The translations under genes and the position numbers were made by a program. Below are positions 27,046 through 36,265 of a stretch of DNA of 64,000 bases, one piece after another. Origin of the DNA: Micromonospora sp. MP36 (GTDB lineage Bacteria > Actinomycetota > Actinomycetes > Mycobacteriales > Micromonosporaceae); the NCBI RefSeq assembly GCF_008119785.1, contig NZ_VSFA01000034.1:1-64000 (forward strand), given 5' to 3'. Below the pieces are notes generated by a model, which had not been told where the DNA came from, ran no database searches, and saw nothing but the letters and a program-made list of their open reading frames with translations. Each line of letters opens with the position of its first letter. Positions within the stretch are counted from its first letter, which is position 1.

Positions 27046-28359
27046 TCAGGCCGGGGCGGCCAGCGCGGCCAGCTCGTCGGTGACCAGCGCGGCAAGCCGG
27101 TCCAGGCCCAGGTCGATCTCGTCCGGGGTGACCGCGCTGACCGACAGCCGCAGCGCGTTCACCGTGGCCCCGTCGTCGTAGAAGTGGGCCATCGGGGTCC
27201 AGAGCACGCCGTACTCGCGGGCCGAGCGGTGCAGCAGCGCGTCGTCCACGCCGAACGGCACGGTCACCACCACGAAGAAGCCGCCGGCCGGCACGTTCCA
27301 GCGCACCGGGCCGCCGGCCGGGAAGCGCCGGGCCAGCCCGTCGACCAGGTGCCCCAGGTTGCGGGCGTACGCGGCCCGCTCCCGCGCGTTCGCCGCCAAC
27401 AGCGAGCAGTCGTGGGCCAGCAGCGCCCCACCGATCACCGCCTGGGCGATCGGCGAGGTGTTCACGGTGACCATGCTCTTGATCTTGGCCAGCTGGTCGG
27501 CGAGCGGGCCGACGGTCCCGTCGGAGCCGGCCACCCGCTGGTCGGCGACCACGTACCCGACCCGGGCCCCGGGCAGCACCGTCTTGGCGAACGAGCCGAG
27601 GTAGACCACCCCGCGCCGGCCGTCCAGCGCCTTGAGGGTGGGCCGCCGCTCCGTGCCCCCGGCCGGGAAGAGGCCGTACGGGTTGTCCTCGATGAGCAGC
27701 AACTCCTCCTCGGCGGCGAGGTCGAGCAGCCGCCGCCGCTGCGCCAGGTCCATGCTGACGCCGGACGGGTTGGCGAAGTCGGGCATCACGTAGCAGGCGC
27801 GCGGGCGCAGCCCCTCGGCCCGGGCCCGGCGCAGCTGCGCGCGCAGGTCGGCCAGGTCGATCCCGTCCGGGCCGCCGGTGACCGGGCGCACGGGCAGGTC
27901 GACCAGGCGGGCCGCGCCGGTCAGCCCGACGTACGTGGGGGCGACCGCGAGCAGCACGTCCTCCGGGCCGGCCCGCAGGGCCCGCAGCACCAGGAACATC
28001 GCCTCCTGGCAGCCGACGGTCACCACGATCGCCTCCGGGTCGACGGTGATCTGCTCGTCGACGGCGAGGTTGCGGGCGATCAGGTGGTGCACGATGCCCT
28101 TGGTCCGGCCGTACTGGAGCAGGGTCCGGTCGACCTGGGCGGGGCTCAGCCCGAGGTCGTCGGCGAGGTGCCGGCGGAAGGTGTCCAGGTGCCGGTGCAG
28201 CACCGCGGAGTCGAAGAACTCCTCGTACGGCCGACCGGCGGCGAGCGAGACCGCGTCCGGGTAGTGCTGCGCCACCTCGTTGAGGAAGTTCATCGAGTTC
28301 AGCGCGGGGTCGTCGACGCTGCGGTGCAGGGCCGCGACGGTCAGGTCCACGGGCTCCAC
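27046..28359 (-). CDS. hpgT: HpgT-like 4-hydroxyphenylglycine aminotransferase
   Basis: 437 residues, class I/II PLP aminotransferase. PLP lysine is Lys259 (LGSFAKTVLPGARVG), with Asp225 (IEDNPYGLF), Asn197 and Arg266. Family-specific stretches such as NSMNFLNEVA, LAAGRPYEEFFD, TVGCQEAMFLVLRAL, AKIKSMVTVNTSPIAQAV and GVLWTPMAHFY match the HpgT/Pgat group that converts 4-hydroxybenzoylformate to L-4-hydroxyphenylglycine in glycopeptide and nocardicin pathways. It lies one base after an Hmo-like gene, the preceding step. It could instead be a related MocR-like or valine-type aminotransferase. No regulatory site is apparent because it is last in its operon. Confidence 0.75.
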   Translation of the reverse strand: MEPVDLTVAALHRSVDDPALNSMNFLNEVAQHYPDAVSLAAGRPYEEFFDSAVLHRHLDTFRRHLADDLGLSPAQVDRTLLQYGRTKGIVHHLIARNLAVDEQITVDPEAIVVTVGCQEAMFLVLRALRAGPEDVLLAVAPTYVGLTGAARLVDLPVRPVTGGPDGIDLADLRAQLRRARAEGLRPRACYVMPDFANPSGVSMDLAQRRRLLDLAAEEELLLIEDNPYGLFPAGGTERRPTLKALDGRRGVVYLGSFAKTVLPGARVGYVVADQRVAGSDGTVGPLADQLAKIKSMVTVNTSPIAQAVIGGALLAHDCSLLAANARERAAYARNLGHLVDGLARRFPAGGPVRWNVPAGGFFVVVTVPFGVDDALLHRSAREYGVLWTPMAHFYDDGATVNALRLSVSAVTPDEIDLGLDRLAALVTDELAALAAPA

Positions 28360-28360
28360 G

Positions 28361-29479
28361 TCAGCCTCCGGTCAGGGTGCGCAGGTGCCCGGCCGCCGCC
28401 GGGTCGGCACAGCCGGTCAGGGTGAGCGCGTCGCGCAGCTCGGCGGCGAGCAGCGCCAGGGCCGCCTCGGCGCCGGCCCGGCCGCCGGCCGCCAGGGCCC
28501 AGAGCAGCGGCCGGCCGACCAGCACGCCGGCCGCGCCGAGGGCGAGGGCGCGCAGCACGTCGGTGCCGCTGCGCACGCCGCTGTCCAGCAGCACCGCGCA
28601 GCGCTCCGGCACCGCCGCCACCACCTCGGGCAGCATCGTGGCGGTGGCGGGGGCGCCGTCGAACTGCCGCCCGCCGTGGTTGGAGACCACCACCGCGTCC
28701 GCGCCGACCTCCGCCGCGCGGACCGCGTCGCGCGGGTCCAGGACGCCCTTGACCAGCAGCGGCAGCGGCGTACGCTCCCGCAGCCAGGCCAGGTCGGCCC
28801 AGCTCAGCGCCGGGGCGAAGACGGCACCGGTGTGCACGGCGACCGCGGACACCCCGGGCGTGCCCTGATGCGCCAGGTCGTCGCGGCCACCGGGGAGGTT
28901 CGCCGCGGTCACCTGCGGTGGCAGGGCGAAGCCGTTGCGGACGTCGCGCAGCCGCCGGCCGAGCACCGGCACGTCGACGGTCACCATCAGGGCGGCGCAG
29001 CCGGCGGCGTGCGCCCGGTCCAGCAGGTCGGCCACCAGGCCCCGGTCGCGCAGCCAGTAGAGCTGGAACCAGACGCTGCCACCGACCGCGGTGATCTCCT
29101 CGACCGGGGTGCTGCCCAGCGTGCTCGCCACGTACGGCACGCCGGCGGTGCGGGCGGCGGTGGCCAGCCCCAGCTCCCCGTCCGGGTGCAGCAGCTTCTG
29201 GTACGCCATCGGCGCGACCGCCACCGGCAGGGCGTACGTGCCGCCGGGCAGCGCCGCGTCGGTGCGCGGCCGGTCCACCCCGGTCAGCACCCGGGGCAGC
29301 ACCGCCACCCGGTCCAGGGCGGCCCGGTTGGCCGCGAGGGTCGTCTCGGCGCCGCTGCCGCCGGCCACGAAGTCCCACACGTCGGGGGGCAGCACGGCCC
29401 GGGCCAGCTCGGCGAAGTCGGCCAGACTCGCGGGCGACGGGAAGCCCGCGGCACCCTCGGCGAGCAGGGACTCAGTCAC
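28361..29479 (-). CDS. FMN 2-hydroxyacid oxidase, 4-hydroxymandelate-oxidase (Hmo)-like
   Basis: 372 residues, complete alpha-hydroxyacid oxidase barrel. Seen: VLPRVLTGVDRPRTDAAL, APMAYQKLLHPDGE, STLGSTPVEEI, WFQLYWLRDR, catalytic Lys244 (LLVKGVLDP), His268 and Arg271 (VSNHGGRQFDG) and LDSGVRSGTDVLRALALGA. Family members oxidise (S)-2-hydroxyacids with O2. Between an HpgT-like gene and other pathway genes, and with HmaS 16 kb away, 4-hydroxymandelate to 4-hydroxybenzoylformate is the best guess; lactate or glycolate oxidation is the alternative. GTG start overlaps the upstream hydrolase gene by 8 nt. Confidence 0.8.
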   Translation of the reverse strand: MTESLLAEGAAGFPSPASLADFAELARAVLPPDVWDFVAGGSGAETTLAANRAALDRVAVLPRVLTGVDRPRTDAALPGGTYALPVAVAPMAYQKLLHPDGELGLATAARTAGVPYVASTLGSTPVEEITAVGGSVWFQLYWLRDRGLVADLLDRAHAAGCAALMVTVDVPVLGRRLRDVRNGFALPPQVTAANLPGGRDDLAHQGTPGVSAVAVHTGAVFAPALSWADLAWLRERTPLPLLVKGVLDPRDAVRAAEVGADAVVVSNHGGRQFDGAPATATMLPEVVAAVPERCAVLLDSGVRSGTDVLRALALGAAGVLVGRPLLWALAAGGRAGAEAALALLAAELRDALTLTGCADPAAAGHLRTLTGG

Positions 29480-30455
29480 GGTCCGACCCGCCCGCCGTCG
29501 AGCCGGCCGCCGAGGAGACCGGATCGAGCCCGAAGCGGTCCCGCAGAAAGGCCGCCGCCTGCTCCTGCGCCCGCCGGCCGGCGTCGAACACGCCCGGCAT
29601 GGCGAAGAACCCGTGGATCATCCCGGCGTAACGGGTCAGCTCGGTGGGCACCCCGGCCTCCCGCAGCCGCCCGGCGTACCGCTCCCCCTCGGCGCACAAC
29701 GGATCGTGTTCCGCGGTGATCACCAGCGCCGGGGGCAGCCCGGACAGGTCCTCGGCGAGCAGCGGCGAGACGAGCGGGTGGGCCGCGTCGGCGGGGTCGG
29801 CCAGGTAGTGCCGCCGGTACCAGTCGACCGAGTGCCGGTTGAACAGCAGCGGGTCCTCGTCGCCGGCCGGTGCCGGGCCGGGCCGCTGGTCGGTGTTGGG
29901 GTAGACCAGCAGCTGGGCGGCGAGCCGAGGGCCGCCGTCCGTGCGGGCCAGCAGCGTGACCGCGGCGGCGAGGTTGCCGCCGGCACTGTCCCCGCCGACG
30001 GCGAGCCGGTCCGGGTCGACCCGGTACTCCTCGGCGTGCCCGGCCAGCCGGCGCAGCGCCGCGTAACAGTCGTCGACGGCGGCCGGGAAGCGGTGCTCGG
30101 GGGCCAGCCGGTAGCCGACCGTCACCGTCTGGCAGGGCGTGGCGTTGGCCAGCCGGCGGCAGATCCCGTCGGCCGTGTCCACGCTGCCGAGCGTCCAGCC
30201 GCCGCCGAAGAAGTAGACCAGCGTGGGCAGCGGGCCGTCGCCGGCCGGCCGGTGGATGCGCACCGGGAGCGGCCCGTCCGGGCCGGGGAGGTGCGTGTCG
30301 CGTACCTCGTGGACCGGCTCGACCGCGCCGGCGCCGGCGCGGATCGCGGCGAGGTCGGCGGCGCGGGCCTCGGCCAGGGTCTGCGTGTAGAGCGGTGCGA
30401 TGCCGGCGGCCGCGCGCGCGGCCCGGTACGCGACCACCTGCGGATCGAGGGCCAT
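29472..30455 (-). CDS. Alpha/beta hydrolase, HSL-family esterase
   Basis: 327 residues. Oxyanion motif VYFFGGGWTLGS (the usual HGGG with Phe for His), nucleophile motif VGGDSAGGNLAA, catalytic Asp in TAEHDPLCAEGE and His in MIHGFFAM. Hormone-sensitive-lipase-type carboxylesterase; no signal peptide. It is second in the P450-hydrolase-Hmo-HpgT operon and could remove an ester or release an intermediate in the same pathway. ATG 30455 has AGGAGG upstream. Confidence 0.85.
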   Translation of the reverse strand: MALDPQVVAYRAARAAAGIAPLYTQTLAEARAADLAAIRAGAGAVEPVHEVRDTHLPGPDGPLPVRIHRPAGDGPLPTLVYFFGGGWTLGSVDTADGICRRLANATPCQTVTVGYRLAPEHRFPAAVDDCYAALRRLAGHAEEYRVDPDRLAVGGDSAGGNLAAAVTLLARTDGGPRLAAQLLVYPNTDQRPGPAPAGDEDPLLFNRHSVDWYRRHYLADPADAAHPLVSPLLAEDLSGLPPALVITAEHDPLCAEGERYAGRLREAGVPTELTRYAGMIHGFFAMPGVFDAGRRAQEQAAAFLRDRFGLDPVSSAAGSTAGGSDRD

Positions 30456-30464
30456 GACGTCCTC

Positions 30465-31682
30465 CTAACTGCCGGTGGTGACGAAGAGCTTGTCGATGCC
30501 GCGCAGGAACAGGCTGCCGCTGTAGGTGAAGGGCTGGGTGATCGTCAGACGGGGGAAGCGGGCGAGGAGCCGGGGCAGGGCGAGCCGGCCCTCCAGCCGG
30601 GACACCGCCGAGCCGAGGCAGAAGTGCAGTCCCACGCCGAAGGCGAGCGAGGGCGGCCCCTGGCGGTGGGGGTCGAAGCGGTCCGGGTCGGGGAACCGGG
30701 ACGGGTCACGGTTGGCGGCGGCGATCAGCAGCAGCACGTTCTCGTCCCGCTTGACCGACACGCCGCCCAGCTCGGTGTCGCGGGGCGCGGACCGGGCCAG
30801 GAAGTGCACCGGGCTCTCCATCCGCAGGATCTCGTCCACGCAGCCCCGGGCCAGCGCGTCGTTGCCGGGCAGCGCGGCGACCACGTCGGGGTGGCCCAAC
30901 AGCAGCGGCAGGCCGTTGCTGAACATGTAGACGGTGGTGACGAAGCTGGCGTTGAACAGCACGATGAGGTTGCTGATCAGCTCTTCCTCGGTCAGCTCGA
31001 CGCCGCCCGCGTCGAGCACCTCGACCAGCCCGCTGATCAGGTCCTCGCCCGGCTGCCGGCGCCGGTGGGCGATCAGGTCCCGGTAGTACCGGCGCAACTC
31101 GTCGGCGGCCTGGTTGGCCCGGGCCAGCCGCTCCGGCGTCTTGCCGGCGACGTCCATGTACTCGTCGATCCAGTCGACCCGCTGCCGGTACCAGGCCAGG
31201 TCGGCCTCGGGCAGGCCGATGAACTCGGCCATCACCAGCGCCGGGACCGGGTACGCGAAGTCGGCGACGAAGTCGACCTCGCTCCCGTCGGCGCCGGCCT
31301 CGGCCAGCCGGCCCAGGCGCTCCTCGACGACCCGGACGATCACCGGCTCCAGCGCACCCAGCCGTCTGGGGGTGAACGTCTTCGCGAAGACGCCCCGCAT
31401 CCGGGTGTGGTCCGGCGGGTTGATGAACATCATCGAGGAGAGGAAGGTGCGCAGGATCTCCTGCTCCTGCCAGCCCGGCGGGGCGCCCTTGTACCACTCG
31501 GGGTCGCGCAGCACCTGGTCGACCAGGTCGTACCCGCCGGCGACGGCGGTGATGGTGCTGTGCTCGGCGCGGGTCGGGATGGCGCTGATCGGCCCGTGCT
31601 CGTGCAGGGCCGCGTACCACGGATAGGGGTCCTGCCGGCCCTGCTCGCTGTACAGGCCGGTCAGGATCTCGTCGACGTCCAA
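30465..31682 (-). CDS. Cytochrome P450 with unusual I-helix
   Basis: 405 residues, soluble bacterial class. The heme loop is FGVGLHFCLGSAV (Cys355), ExxR is Glu284-Arg287 (EILR), and a PERF-like region FPDPDRFDPHR is present. The I-helix reads FNASFVTT (243-250): Val248 stands where the acid of the acid-alcohol pair (AGHET/AGxDT) normally is, although Thr249 is kept. Such P450s are found among carrier-bound or atypical oxidations. First gene of the operon leading to Hmo and HpgT. No ferredoxin gene adjoins. Candidate reactions are hydroxylation or aryl coupling of the aromatic product. Confidence 0.9.
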   Translation of the reverse strand: MDVDEILTGLYSEQGRQDPYPWYAALHEHGPISAIPTRAEHSTITAVAGGYDLVDQVLRDPEWYKGAPPGWQEQEILRTFLSSMMFINPPDHTRMRGVFAKTFTPRRLGALEPVIVRVVEERLGRLAEAGADGSEVDFVADFAYPVPALVMAEFIGLPEADLAWYRQRVDWIDEYMDVAGKTPERLARANQAADELRRYYRDLIAHRRRQPGEDLISGLVEVLDAGGVELTEEELISNLIVLFNASFVTTVYMFSNGLPLLLGHPDVVAALPGNDALARGCVDEILRMESPVHFLARSAPRDTELGGVSVKRDENVLLLIAAANRDPSRFPDPDRFDPHRQGPPSLAFGVGLHFCLGSAVSRLEGRLALPRLLARFPRLTITQPFTYSGSLFLRGIDKLFVTTGS

Positions 31683-31742
31683 CGTGCCTCCCCAGGATCG
31701 GCGGCGGGGGCGGCATCTGGTCGACGCCGCCCCCGCCGGGTG

Positions 31743-33053
31743 TCACAGACCGAGCAGCTGCAGCGGTACGGCGTCCGCCATCGCCTGGGCCCCGGTGTCG
31801 TTCGGGTGGATGTGGTCCCCGGCGTCGTACGCCGGCAGCAGCCGGGCCGGGTGCTCCGGGTCGCGCAGCACCGCGTCGAAGTCGAGCACCGCCTCGAACT
31901 CGGTCGCGCCCGTGCCGCGCAGCCAGGTGTTCACCGCCTGCCGGGTGGCCTCCTTCTCCGGCGTCCACACCCCGGGGCCGCCGTTGCCCTCGTACGGGGT
32001 GATGGTGCCGACCAGGCTGGTCAGACCGCGGGCCTGGGCCTGGCGGTTGAGCTGCCGCAGCGAGGCGATGATGGCCTCCGCGCTGTCGCCGTTCATCCAG
32101 ATGTCGTTGATGCCCAGGTGGGTGATCAGGGTGCGGACCCCGGTCTGCGGGAAGACGTCCTCGTTGAGCCGGGCCAGGGCGTTCGGGCCGAGCTCGTAGT
32201 AGCCGGGGAAGCCACCCGCGCCGGGCTCGGTGCCCTCGTGGTTGAGCCGGTTGCCGGACAGGCTCAGGTTGAGCACGCCCGGGGTGCGGACCTCGGGACG
32301 GGCGTCGATGAGCCGCTTGGCCAGCAGGTCCGGCCAGCGCCGGTCGGTGTTGACGGTGCTGCCGTTGCCGTCGCCGATGGAGTCGCCGAGCACCACCACC
32401 GCGCCGGGGCTGAGCCGGCGTTCCACGTCGATGCCGGAGAGGAACATCCAGCAGCAGTTGGGCCGGATGGTGAAGCCGGTGCCGCCGGCCGCGGTGGTCA
32501 GGTCGCCCGCGCCGATGAAGTTGGTGACCCGGGACTGCCCGTGGAAGGTGACGGGGCCGGTGAGCACCGGGAAGTAGAGGGTGACGACCAGGTCCTCCTG
32601 CTCCGCCACCGGGAAGGCCAGCGGGTCGCTGAGCAGCTCGGCACCCTTGTTGATGGTGGCCGACGCGGCGCCGTTGAAGGTCAGCGGGCGGACGCTGGCC
32701 GGATCGATGTCGGACAGGTCGTCGGGGGTGGTGGTGTCGGGCCGGGCGACGGTGGCGTGCCCGACCCGCACGGCCTGTTCGCCGTAGAGGTTGGTCAGCC
32801 GGACCCGGAGCCGGTCACCACCGACGGTGGTCTGCACGGGCATCCGGATGCTCTGGTTGTTCAGGCCGGTGTTGGTCAGGCCGACGGTGTTGCCACGGGT
32901 CACCGCGGCGGCCCAACTGCCCGCCCACTCGGTACGCCCTGGCAGGGCGCCCTCGCTGTCGGCGGGGCCGGCGCTCGCGGTGACGGCCGGGGCGCCGGCG
33001 ACCAGCATCGTTGCGGCGAAAGCTATGACGTGCCATCTCTTCGGGGTCGGCAT
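31743..33053 (-). CDS. Secreted SGNH/GDSL hydrolase
   Basis: 436 residues. A signal peptide (about 1-28, VIAFAATMLVAGAPAVTASA) is followed by a galactose-binding-like beta domain (about 35-200) and an SGNH hydrolase domain: block I VVLGDSIGDG, block III-like LSLSGNRL, HLGINDIWM (GxND) and block V GDHIHPNDTGAQAMAD with catalytic Asp and His. Extracellular esterase or deacylase; large SGNH enzymes of this kind occur in many actinobacteria. ATG 33053 has GGAGG upstream. It is co-directional with, but separated by 60 bp from, the P450 gene and has its own promoter. Confidence 0.88.
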   Translation of the reverse strand: MPTPKRWHVIAFAATMLVAGAPAVTASAGPADSEGALPGRTEWAGSWAAAVTRGNTVGLTNTGLNNQSIRMPVQTTVGGDRLRVRLTNLYGEQAVRVGHATVARPDTTTPDDLSDIDPASVRPLTFNGAASATINKGAELLSDPLAFPVAEQEDLVVTLYFPVLTGPVTFHGQSRVTNFIGAGDLTTAAGGTGFTIRPNCCWMFLSGIDVERRLSPGAVVVLGDSIGDGNGSTVNTDRRWPDLLAKRLIDARPEVRTPGVLNLSLSGNRLNHEGTEPGAGGFPGYYELGPNALARLNEDVFPQTGVRTLITHLGINDIWMNGDSAEAIIASLRQLNRQAQARGLTSLVGTITPYEGNGGPGVWTPEKEATRQAVNTWLRGTGATEFEAVLDFDAVLRDPEHPARLLPAYDAGDHIHPNDTGAQAMADAVPLQLLGL

Positions 33054-33119
33054 GGATCCTCCATCGTTGGCAGCCCCGGGCGCGGCACGATCGGCGACTC
33101 CGCCCGGGCGATGGACCGG

Positions 33120-33149
33120 AAACTAGCCGCCGCCGATGACGAGCGTCAA
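33120..33149 (-). promoter_or_regulatory. Putative sigma-70-type promoter of the SGNH hydrolase
   Basis: On the minus strand TTGACG (33144-33149) and TAGTTT (33120-33125) are separated by 18 bp and lie about 67 bp from the ATG. The rest of the 333-bp gap to the ligase gene holds only a direct repeat GATCGACATGATCGA near 33158-33172. Confidence 0.45.
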
Positions 33150-33386
33150 TCAACCTGATCGACATGATCGAATGTCCGGCGGGCGTCCGGGGCCACCGTT
33201 CGGCTCTGTCCTGTCCGGACCCGCGGGCCTAGTCTCGAAGCCGGCGGCGGTGCGGTCGCCGACCCTGGCACCTGTCGTCGCGTCCCGGCTCCGACCTGCC
33301 CGGACGCTGTTCTCGACGGTCGTCGTGGCGCCCCGCGCGGGCGGGCCACCCGCCGACCGCCGGCGGACCACGATGGGGGCTGCGCC

Positions 33387-34958
33387 ATGACTGATCAGCC
33401 GAACTACGTGCACGAGGCACTGGACCTGTTCGCCCGCTTCGGCGACCGGGAGGCCCTCGTCGGCGGGGGTCGCCGGATGACCTATGCCGAGGTCGCCGCC
33501 GAGGTCCGCGGCCTGGCCGGCGCGCTGCTGCGGCACGGCGTACGCCCCGGCGACGCGGTGCTGGTGATGCTCGGCAACCCGGTGGAGGGCCCGCTGCTGC
33601 AACTGGCCCTGCACCTGCTCGGCTGCCGGAGCATGTGGATCGCCCCGGTGACCTCGCGGCGGGAGGTCGACGAGTTCGTCGCCCTGGCCCGCCCCGACGC
33701 CTTCGTCCACGACCCGCGCGACCCGGTCGGCGCGGAGATCGCCGCCGGGCTGGCCGCCGTACCGGTGCTCTGCCTCGGGCCGGACGGCGCGGGACCGGAC
33801 CTCACCGTCGGCGGCGGCGAGCCGGTGGAGCTGCCCGCCGCGGTGCCCGCGCCGGAGTCGTTCCTGCAGACCAGCGGCACCACCGGCACGCCGAAGCTGG
33901 TGCACCACCGGGAGAGCTTCTACCGGCAGGTCCTCGCCCTGGCCGCCGATTTCCGGGCGGCCGGCTTCCCCCTGCTGCGGCACCTGTCGCACTCGCCGAT
34001 GTGGCTGGCCAGCGGCCAGATCACCACGCTGTTCAACCTGTTCACCGGCGGGGTGCTGTTCCTGCGCGAACACTGGGACCCGGCGGCGTTCATCCGGACC
34101 GTCGACGCCGAGCGGCTCACCTCCACCTTCGTCACCCCGCCGATGCTCTACGAGGTGCTCGACCATCCGGCGCTGGACGGCGCCGACTTCTCCGCCATGT
34201 TCATGTTCAACGTGGGCGCCGGGCCCGCCGCGCCCGCCCGGCTGCGCCAGGCGATCGCCGGCTTCGGCCCGTGCCTGCGCATCGTGTACGGGCTGAGCGA
34301 GGCCGTGGTGATCTGCGCCCTGCCGGGGCTGACCGACGACCCGGAGCACCCGGAGCGGCTGCGCTCCTGCGGCCGGCCGTACGGGGACGTGGCGGTGGAG
34401 ATCCGCGACGCCGACGGCCGGGTGCTGCCGCCCGGCGAGGACGGCGAGGTGTGGGTACGCACCAAGCTGAGCTTCGCCGGCTACCACGGGCAGCCCGAAC
34501 TGACCGCCGAGACGCTGGTCGACGGCTGGGTGCGGACCCGGGACATCGGCCACCTGGACGCCGACGGCTACCTCTACCTGGTCGACCGGCTCCAGGACCG
34601 GATCTCCGCCCGGCGGCGGGGCTGGCAGATCTACTGCCGCCCGATCGAGGACGTCCTCGCCGGCCACCCCGAGGTACGCGCCGCCGCCGTCATCGGCGTG
34701 CCGGACCCGGTGGCCGGTGAGCTGCCGTACGCGTACGTGGTGCCCGCCCCCGGGGCGACGGTGACCGGGGACGAGTTGATCGCGCTGGTCACCCGGGAGC
34801 TGAGCGAGACCTGGGCGCCCGGCGCGGTGGAGTTCGTCGACGCGCTGCCGCTCAACCGCTCGGCGAAGGTGGACAAGCGCGCCCTGCGCGCCCGGTACGC
34901 CGCGGCCCACCCGACCGACGCGGACGCGGTGGGCACCGTGATCGGCAGCTCGGCGTGA
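33387..34958 (+). CDS. AMP-forming acyl-CoA synthetase/ligase
   Basis: 523 residues of the ANL superfamily. The P-loop-like SFLQTSGTTGTPKLVHHR is at about 157-174, then YGLSEAVVIC, GYxGQPELTAETLVDGWVRTRDIGHLDADGYLYLVDRLQDRI, and the catalytic lysine in NRSAKVDKRALRA near the C-terminus. It adenylates a carboxylic acid and transfers it to CoA or a carrier protein. The substrate cannot be read from sequence; the context (Hmo/HpgT operon opposite, exporter downstream) suggests an aromatic or polyketide acid. Its stop overlaps the MFS start as GTGA. Confidence 0.85.
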   Translation: MTDQPNYVHEALDLFARFGDREALVGGGRRMTYAEVAAEVRGLAGALLRHGVRPGDAVLVMLGNPVEGPLLQLALHLLGCRSMWIAPVTSRREVDEFVALARPDAFVHDPRDPVGAEIAAGLAAVPVLCLGPDGAGPDLTVGGGEPVELPAAVPAPESFLQTSGTTGTPKLVHHRESFYRQVLALAADFRAAGFPLLRHLSHSPMWLASGQITTLFNLFTGGVLFLREHWDPAAFIRTVDAERLTSTFVTPPMLYEVLDHPALDGADFSAMFMFNVGAGPAAPARLRQAIAGFGPCLRIVYGLSEAVVICALPGLTDDPEHPERLRSCGRPYGDVAVEIRDADGRVLPPGEDGEVWVRTKLSFAGYHGQPELTAETLVDGWVRTRDIGHLDADGYLYLVDRLQDRISARRRGWQIYCRPIEDVLAGHPEVRAAAVIGVPDPVAGELPYAYVVPAPGATVTGDELIALVTRELSETWAPGAVEFVDALPLNRSAKVDKRALRARYAAAHPTDADAVGTVIGSSA

Positions 34959-36178
34959 CCCCGCGCCGGGAACTGTTCACCCTGGTCGGCGCGGACCTGC
35001 TGTCCAACCTCGGCACCCGGATCTCGGTGGTGGCCATCCCCTGGCTGGTGCTGGAGACCACCGGCAGCCCGACCCGAATGGGCCTGGTCGCGGCGGCGGA
35101 GACCCTGCCGTACATGCTCTCCAGCGCCCTCGCGACCCCGTGGGCAGACCGGTTCGGGGTACGCCGGACCGCCGTCACGGTCGACGCCGCCAGCGCGGCG
35201 GCGATGGCGGTGGTCGCGCTAGCCCCCTGGCTGGGGTTCGGGGCGCTGCTGGTGCTGGTCGCGGTGGCCGGCGGGCTGCGCGGCATCGGCGACCGGGTCA
35301 AGCACGTGCTGTTCAAGCCCGCCGCCGAGCGGGCCGGCGTGCCGCTGATCCGGCTCACCTCCGCCTACGACGGGCTGACCCGGGGCATGACGCTGTTCGG
35401 GGCGGTGCTCGGCGGGCTGCTCATCGACTGGGTGGGGGTGACCCGGGCGATCTGGATCGACGCGGCCACGTTCGCGGTCTGCGCGCTGCTCATCGGGGTG
35501 CTGGTCCGGCCGCCCGCCCCGGCGGAGCCGGCGCCCCGGGAGAGCTACCTGCGCGCGCTGCGCGGCGGCTTCGGCTACCTGCGTACCGACCGGACGCTGC
35601 TAACCATGCTGGTGGTGGTCTCGGCGTCCAACATGTTCGCCAACGCCAGCGTCGCGGTGTGGATCCCGCTCTGGGTGGACCGGGTGCTCGGCGACCCGGC
35701 CGGCTTCGGCCTGGTGCTCGGGGTGTTCTCCGGCGGGGCGCTGCTGGGCAACCTGCTGTTCACCCTCGCCGGGACGCGGCTGCCCCGCCGGTCGACCTTC
35801 GCGCTGGGGCTGGCGCTCAGCGGCGCACCCCGGCTGCTGGCGCTCGCCCTCAGCGACGAACTGGCGGTGGTGCTCACCGTGACGTTCCTGTCCGGGGTGG
35901 CCATCGCAGCGGTGAACCCGCTGCTCGGTGCGGCCCTGTACGAGCGGGTGCCGGCGCCGCTGCAGACCCGGGTGCTGGGCATCTCCGGGTCGGTGGCCTT
36001 CCTCGGCCTGCCGGTGGGGGCGCTGCTCGGCGGCTGGTCGGTGGCGGCCCTCGGGCTGACCCCGGCGCTGCTGGTGATGGCGGTGGCCTGTCTGGCGCTG
36101 ACCGTGGGGCCGCTGCTGCTTGCCCGGTCGCGCGCCGACCGCCCCACAACCGAACCAGCGGTGTCCACGCCGGCCTGA
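34955..36178 (+). CDS. MFS efflux transporter
   Basis: 407 residues with about twelve hydrophobic segments. Conserved features are the N-terminal GADLLSNLGTRISVVAIPWLVLE and the loop 2-3 motif WADRFGVRRT (the D-R-x-G-x-R-R signature), as in MFS_3/MDR-type exporters such as MefA-like proteins. Translationally coupled to the ligase by a four-base overlap. Probably exports the locus product and may give self-resistance. Confidence 0.85.
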   Translation: MTPRRELFTLVGADLLSNLGTRISVVAIPWLVLETTGSPTRMGLVAAAETLPYMLSSALATPWADRFGVRRTAVTVDAASAAAMAVVALAPWLGFGALLVLVAVAGGLRGIGDRVKHVLFKPAAERAGVPLIRLTSAYDGLTRGMTLFGAVLGGLLIDWVGVTRAIWIDAATFAVCALLIGVLVRPPAPAEPAPRESYLRALRGGFGYLRTDRTLLTMLVVVSASNMFANASVAVWIPLWVDRVLGDPAGFGLVLGVFSGGALLGNLLFTLAGTRLPRRSTFALGLALSGAPRLLALALSDELAVVLTVTFLSGVAIAAVNPLLGAALYERVPAPLQTRVLGISGSVAFLGLPVGALLGGWSVAALGLTPALLVMAVACLALTVGPLLLARSRADRPTTEPAVSTPA

Positions 36179-36265
36179 GCCGTCTGGCGTCAAGCGGCCC
36201 GCACTCGGCCACCAGGGCGACGCGGGGCAATCCGGTCGGTCGGTGGGTGGGCGTATGGTCGCTGC

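Noticed and set aside
29091..33158. 1355-codon open frame on the plus strand opposite Hmo, esterase, P450 and SGNH genes
   Set aside because: The minus-strand genes have clear catalytic motifs and ribosome sites; the plus-strand translation is a compositional shadow (repeated GQ, RAG, VEH strings).
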